Source: an uncultured Actinomycetes bacterium
Lineage (GTDB): Bacteria > Actinomycetota > Actinomycetes > S36-B12
Length of the DNA stretch: 6,234 nt
Assembly (NCBI GenBank): GCA_903918595.1
Contig: CAIXFB010000053.1
Span: 1-6,234, forward strand
Reading direction: 5' to 3'
This document shows, piece by piece, positions 6,110-6,234 of this stretch. Position numbers and translations under genes: made by a program. Position 1 is the stretch's first letter, and every line of letters starts with the position of its first letter. The notes under the pieces were generated by a model. That model did not search any database, was not told the origin of the DNA, and worked only from the letters and a program-made list of their open reading frames with translations.

Positions 6110-6234
6110 AGTACCAGATGTAATAGCCACTGATGAGCGGACCGCCAATGACGATCAGATACGGCACAAGACCACCACGACCATCGGCGATGTAGCCGAG
6201 TCCAGTAGTCACCAGAGCCACGGCGAGCGCCACC
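6075..6234 (-). CDS. Partial membrane protein, C-terminal end only (N-terminus outside window)
   Basis: On the minus strand an open frame enters from the window edge and ends at TGA (6077-6075), giving 52 visible residues. The sequence has a hydrophobic stretch VALAVALVTTGLGYIA (1-16), a short polar turn DGRGG, a second hydrophobic span LVPYLIVIGGPLISGYYIWY (22-41), and a polar tail FTRYQSGASEE. This looks like the last two helices of an integral membrane protein with a short cytosolic tail. I do not recognise the family. It overlaps the 3' end of the synthetase-like gene by 35 nt, tail to tail. The case for it being real rests on composition and the absence of any other gene here; the fragment is short, so confidence is moderate. 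Confidence 0.6.
   Translation of the reverse strand, partial: VALAVALVTTGLGYIADGRGGLVPYLIVIGGPLISGYYIWYFTRYQSGASEE

Overview
This window looks like an ordinary chromosomal segment of an actinobacterium (phylum Actinomycetota) of moderate GC, roughly mid-50s percent by eye. Four things point there: an F420-dependent luciferase-like oxidoreductase closely resembling the mycobacterial Rv3520c family, a small protein matching the actinobacterial DUF5703 family, an M20 peptidase of the kind common in actinobacteria, and apparent leaderless promoters (a TANNNT box 6-7 nt before the start codon). The modest GC suggests an aquatic or uncultured lineage rather than Streptomyces or Mycobacterium, but this is inference. 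I see no mobile element, CRISPR array, rRNA or phage gene.

Layout. Bases 1-930 (minus) hold the F420-dependent oxidoreductase, whose C-terminus lies outside the window. A 58-bp divergent promoter region (931-988) contains a perfect 16-bp hairpin palindrome and serves the aldo/keto reductase at 989-1972 (plus). That gene is followed after 8 nt by a small DUF5703-like gene (1981-2181, GTG start). An M20 metallopeptidase (2186-3490, minus) converges on it with a 4-nt gap. Divergent from the peptidase is a complete tRNA-Leu(GAG) at 3561-3644 (plus). It converges on a 14-helix DHA2-type MFS exporter (3670-5277, minus).

Divergent from the exporter is a stand-alone glutamyl-tRNA-synthetase-like catalytic domain (5312-6109, plus). 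It has HIGH-like, zinc-binding and KMSKS-like motifs but no anticodon-binding domain. Its 3' end overlaps, tail to tail, the C-terminus of a partial membrane protein gene (6075 to the window edge, minus).

Functionally these are mostly independent units: two redox enzymes sharing a divergent promoter, a peptidase, a tRNA, an exporter, and a synthetase paralog of unknown substrate. No coherent new multi-gene system can be demonstrated from the sequence. The most interesting item is the truncated aminoacyl-tRNA synthetase paralog divergent from an exporter. The coding regions are densely packed and no stretch over 300 bases lacks a gene.
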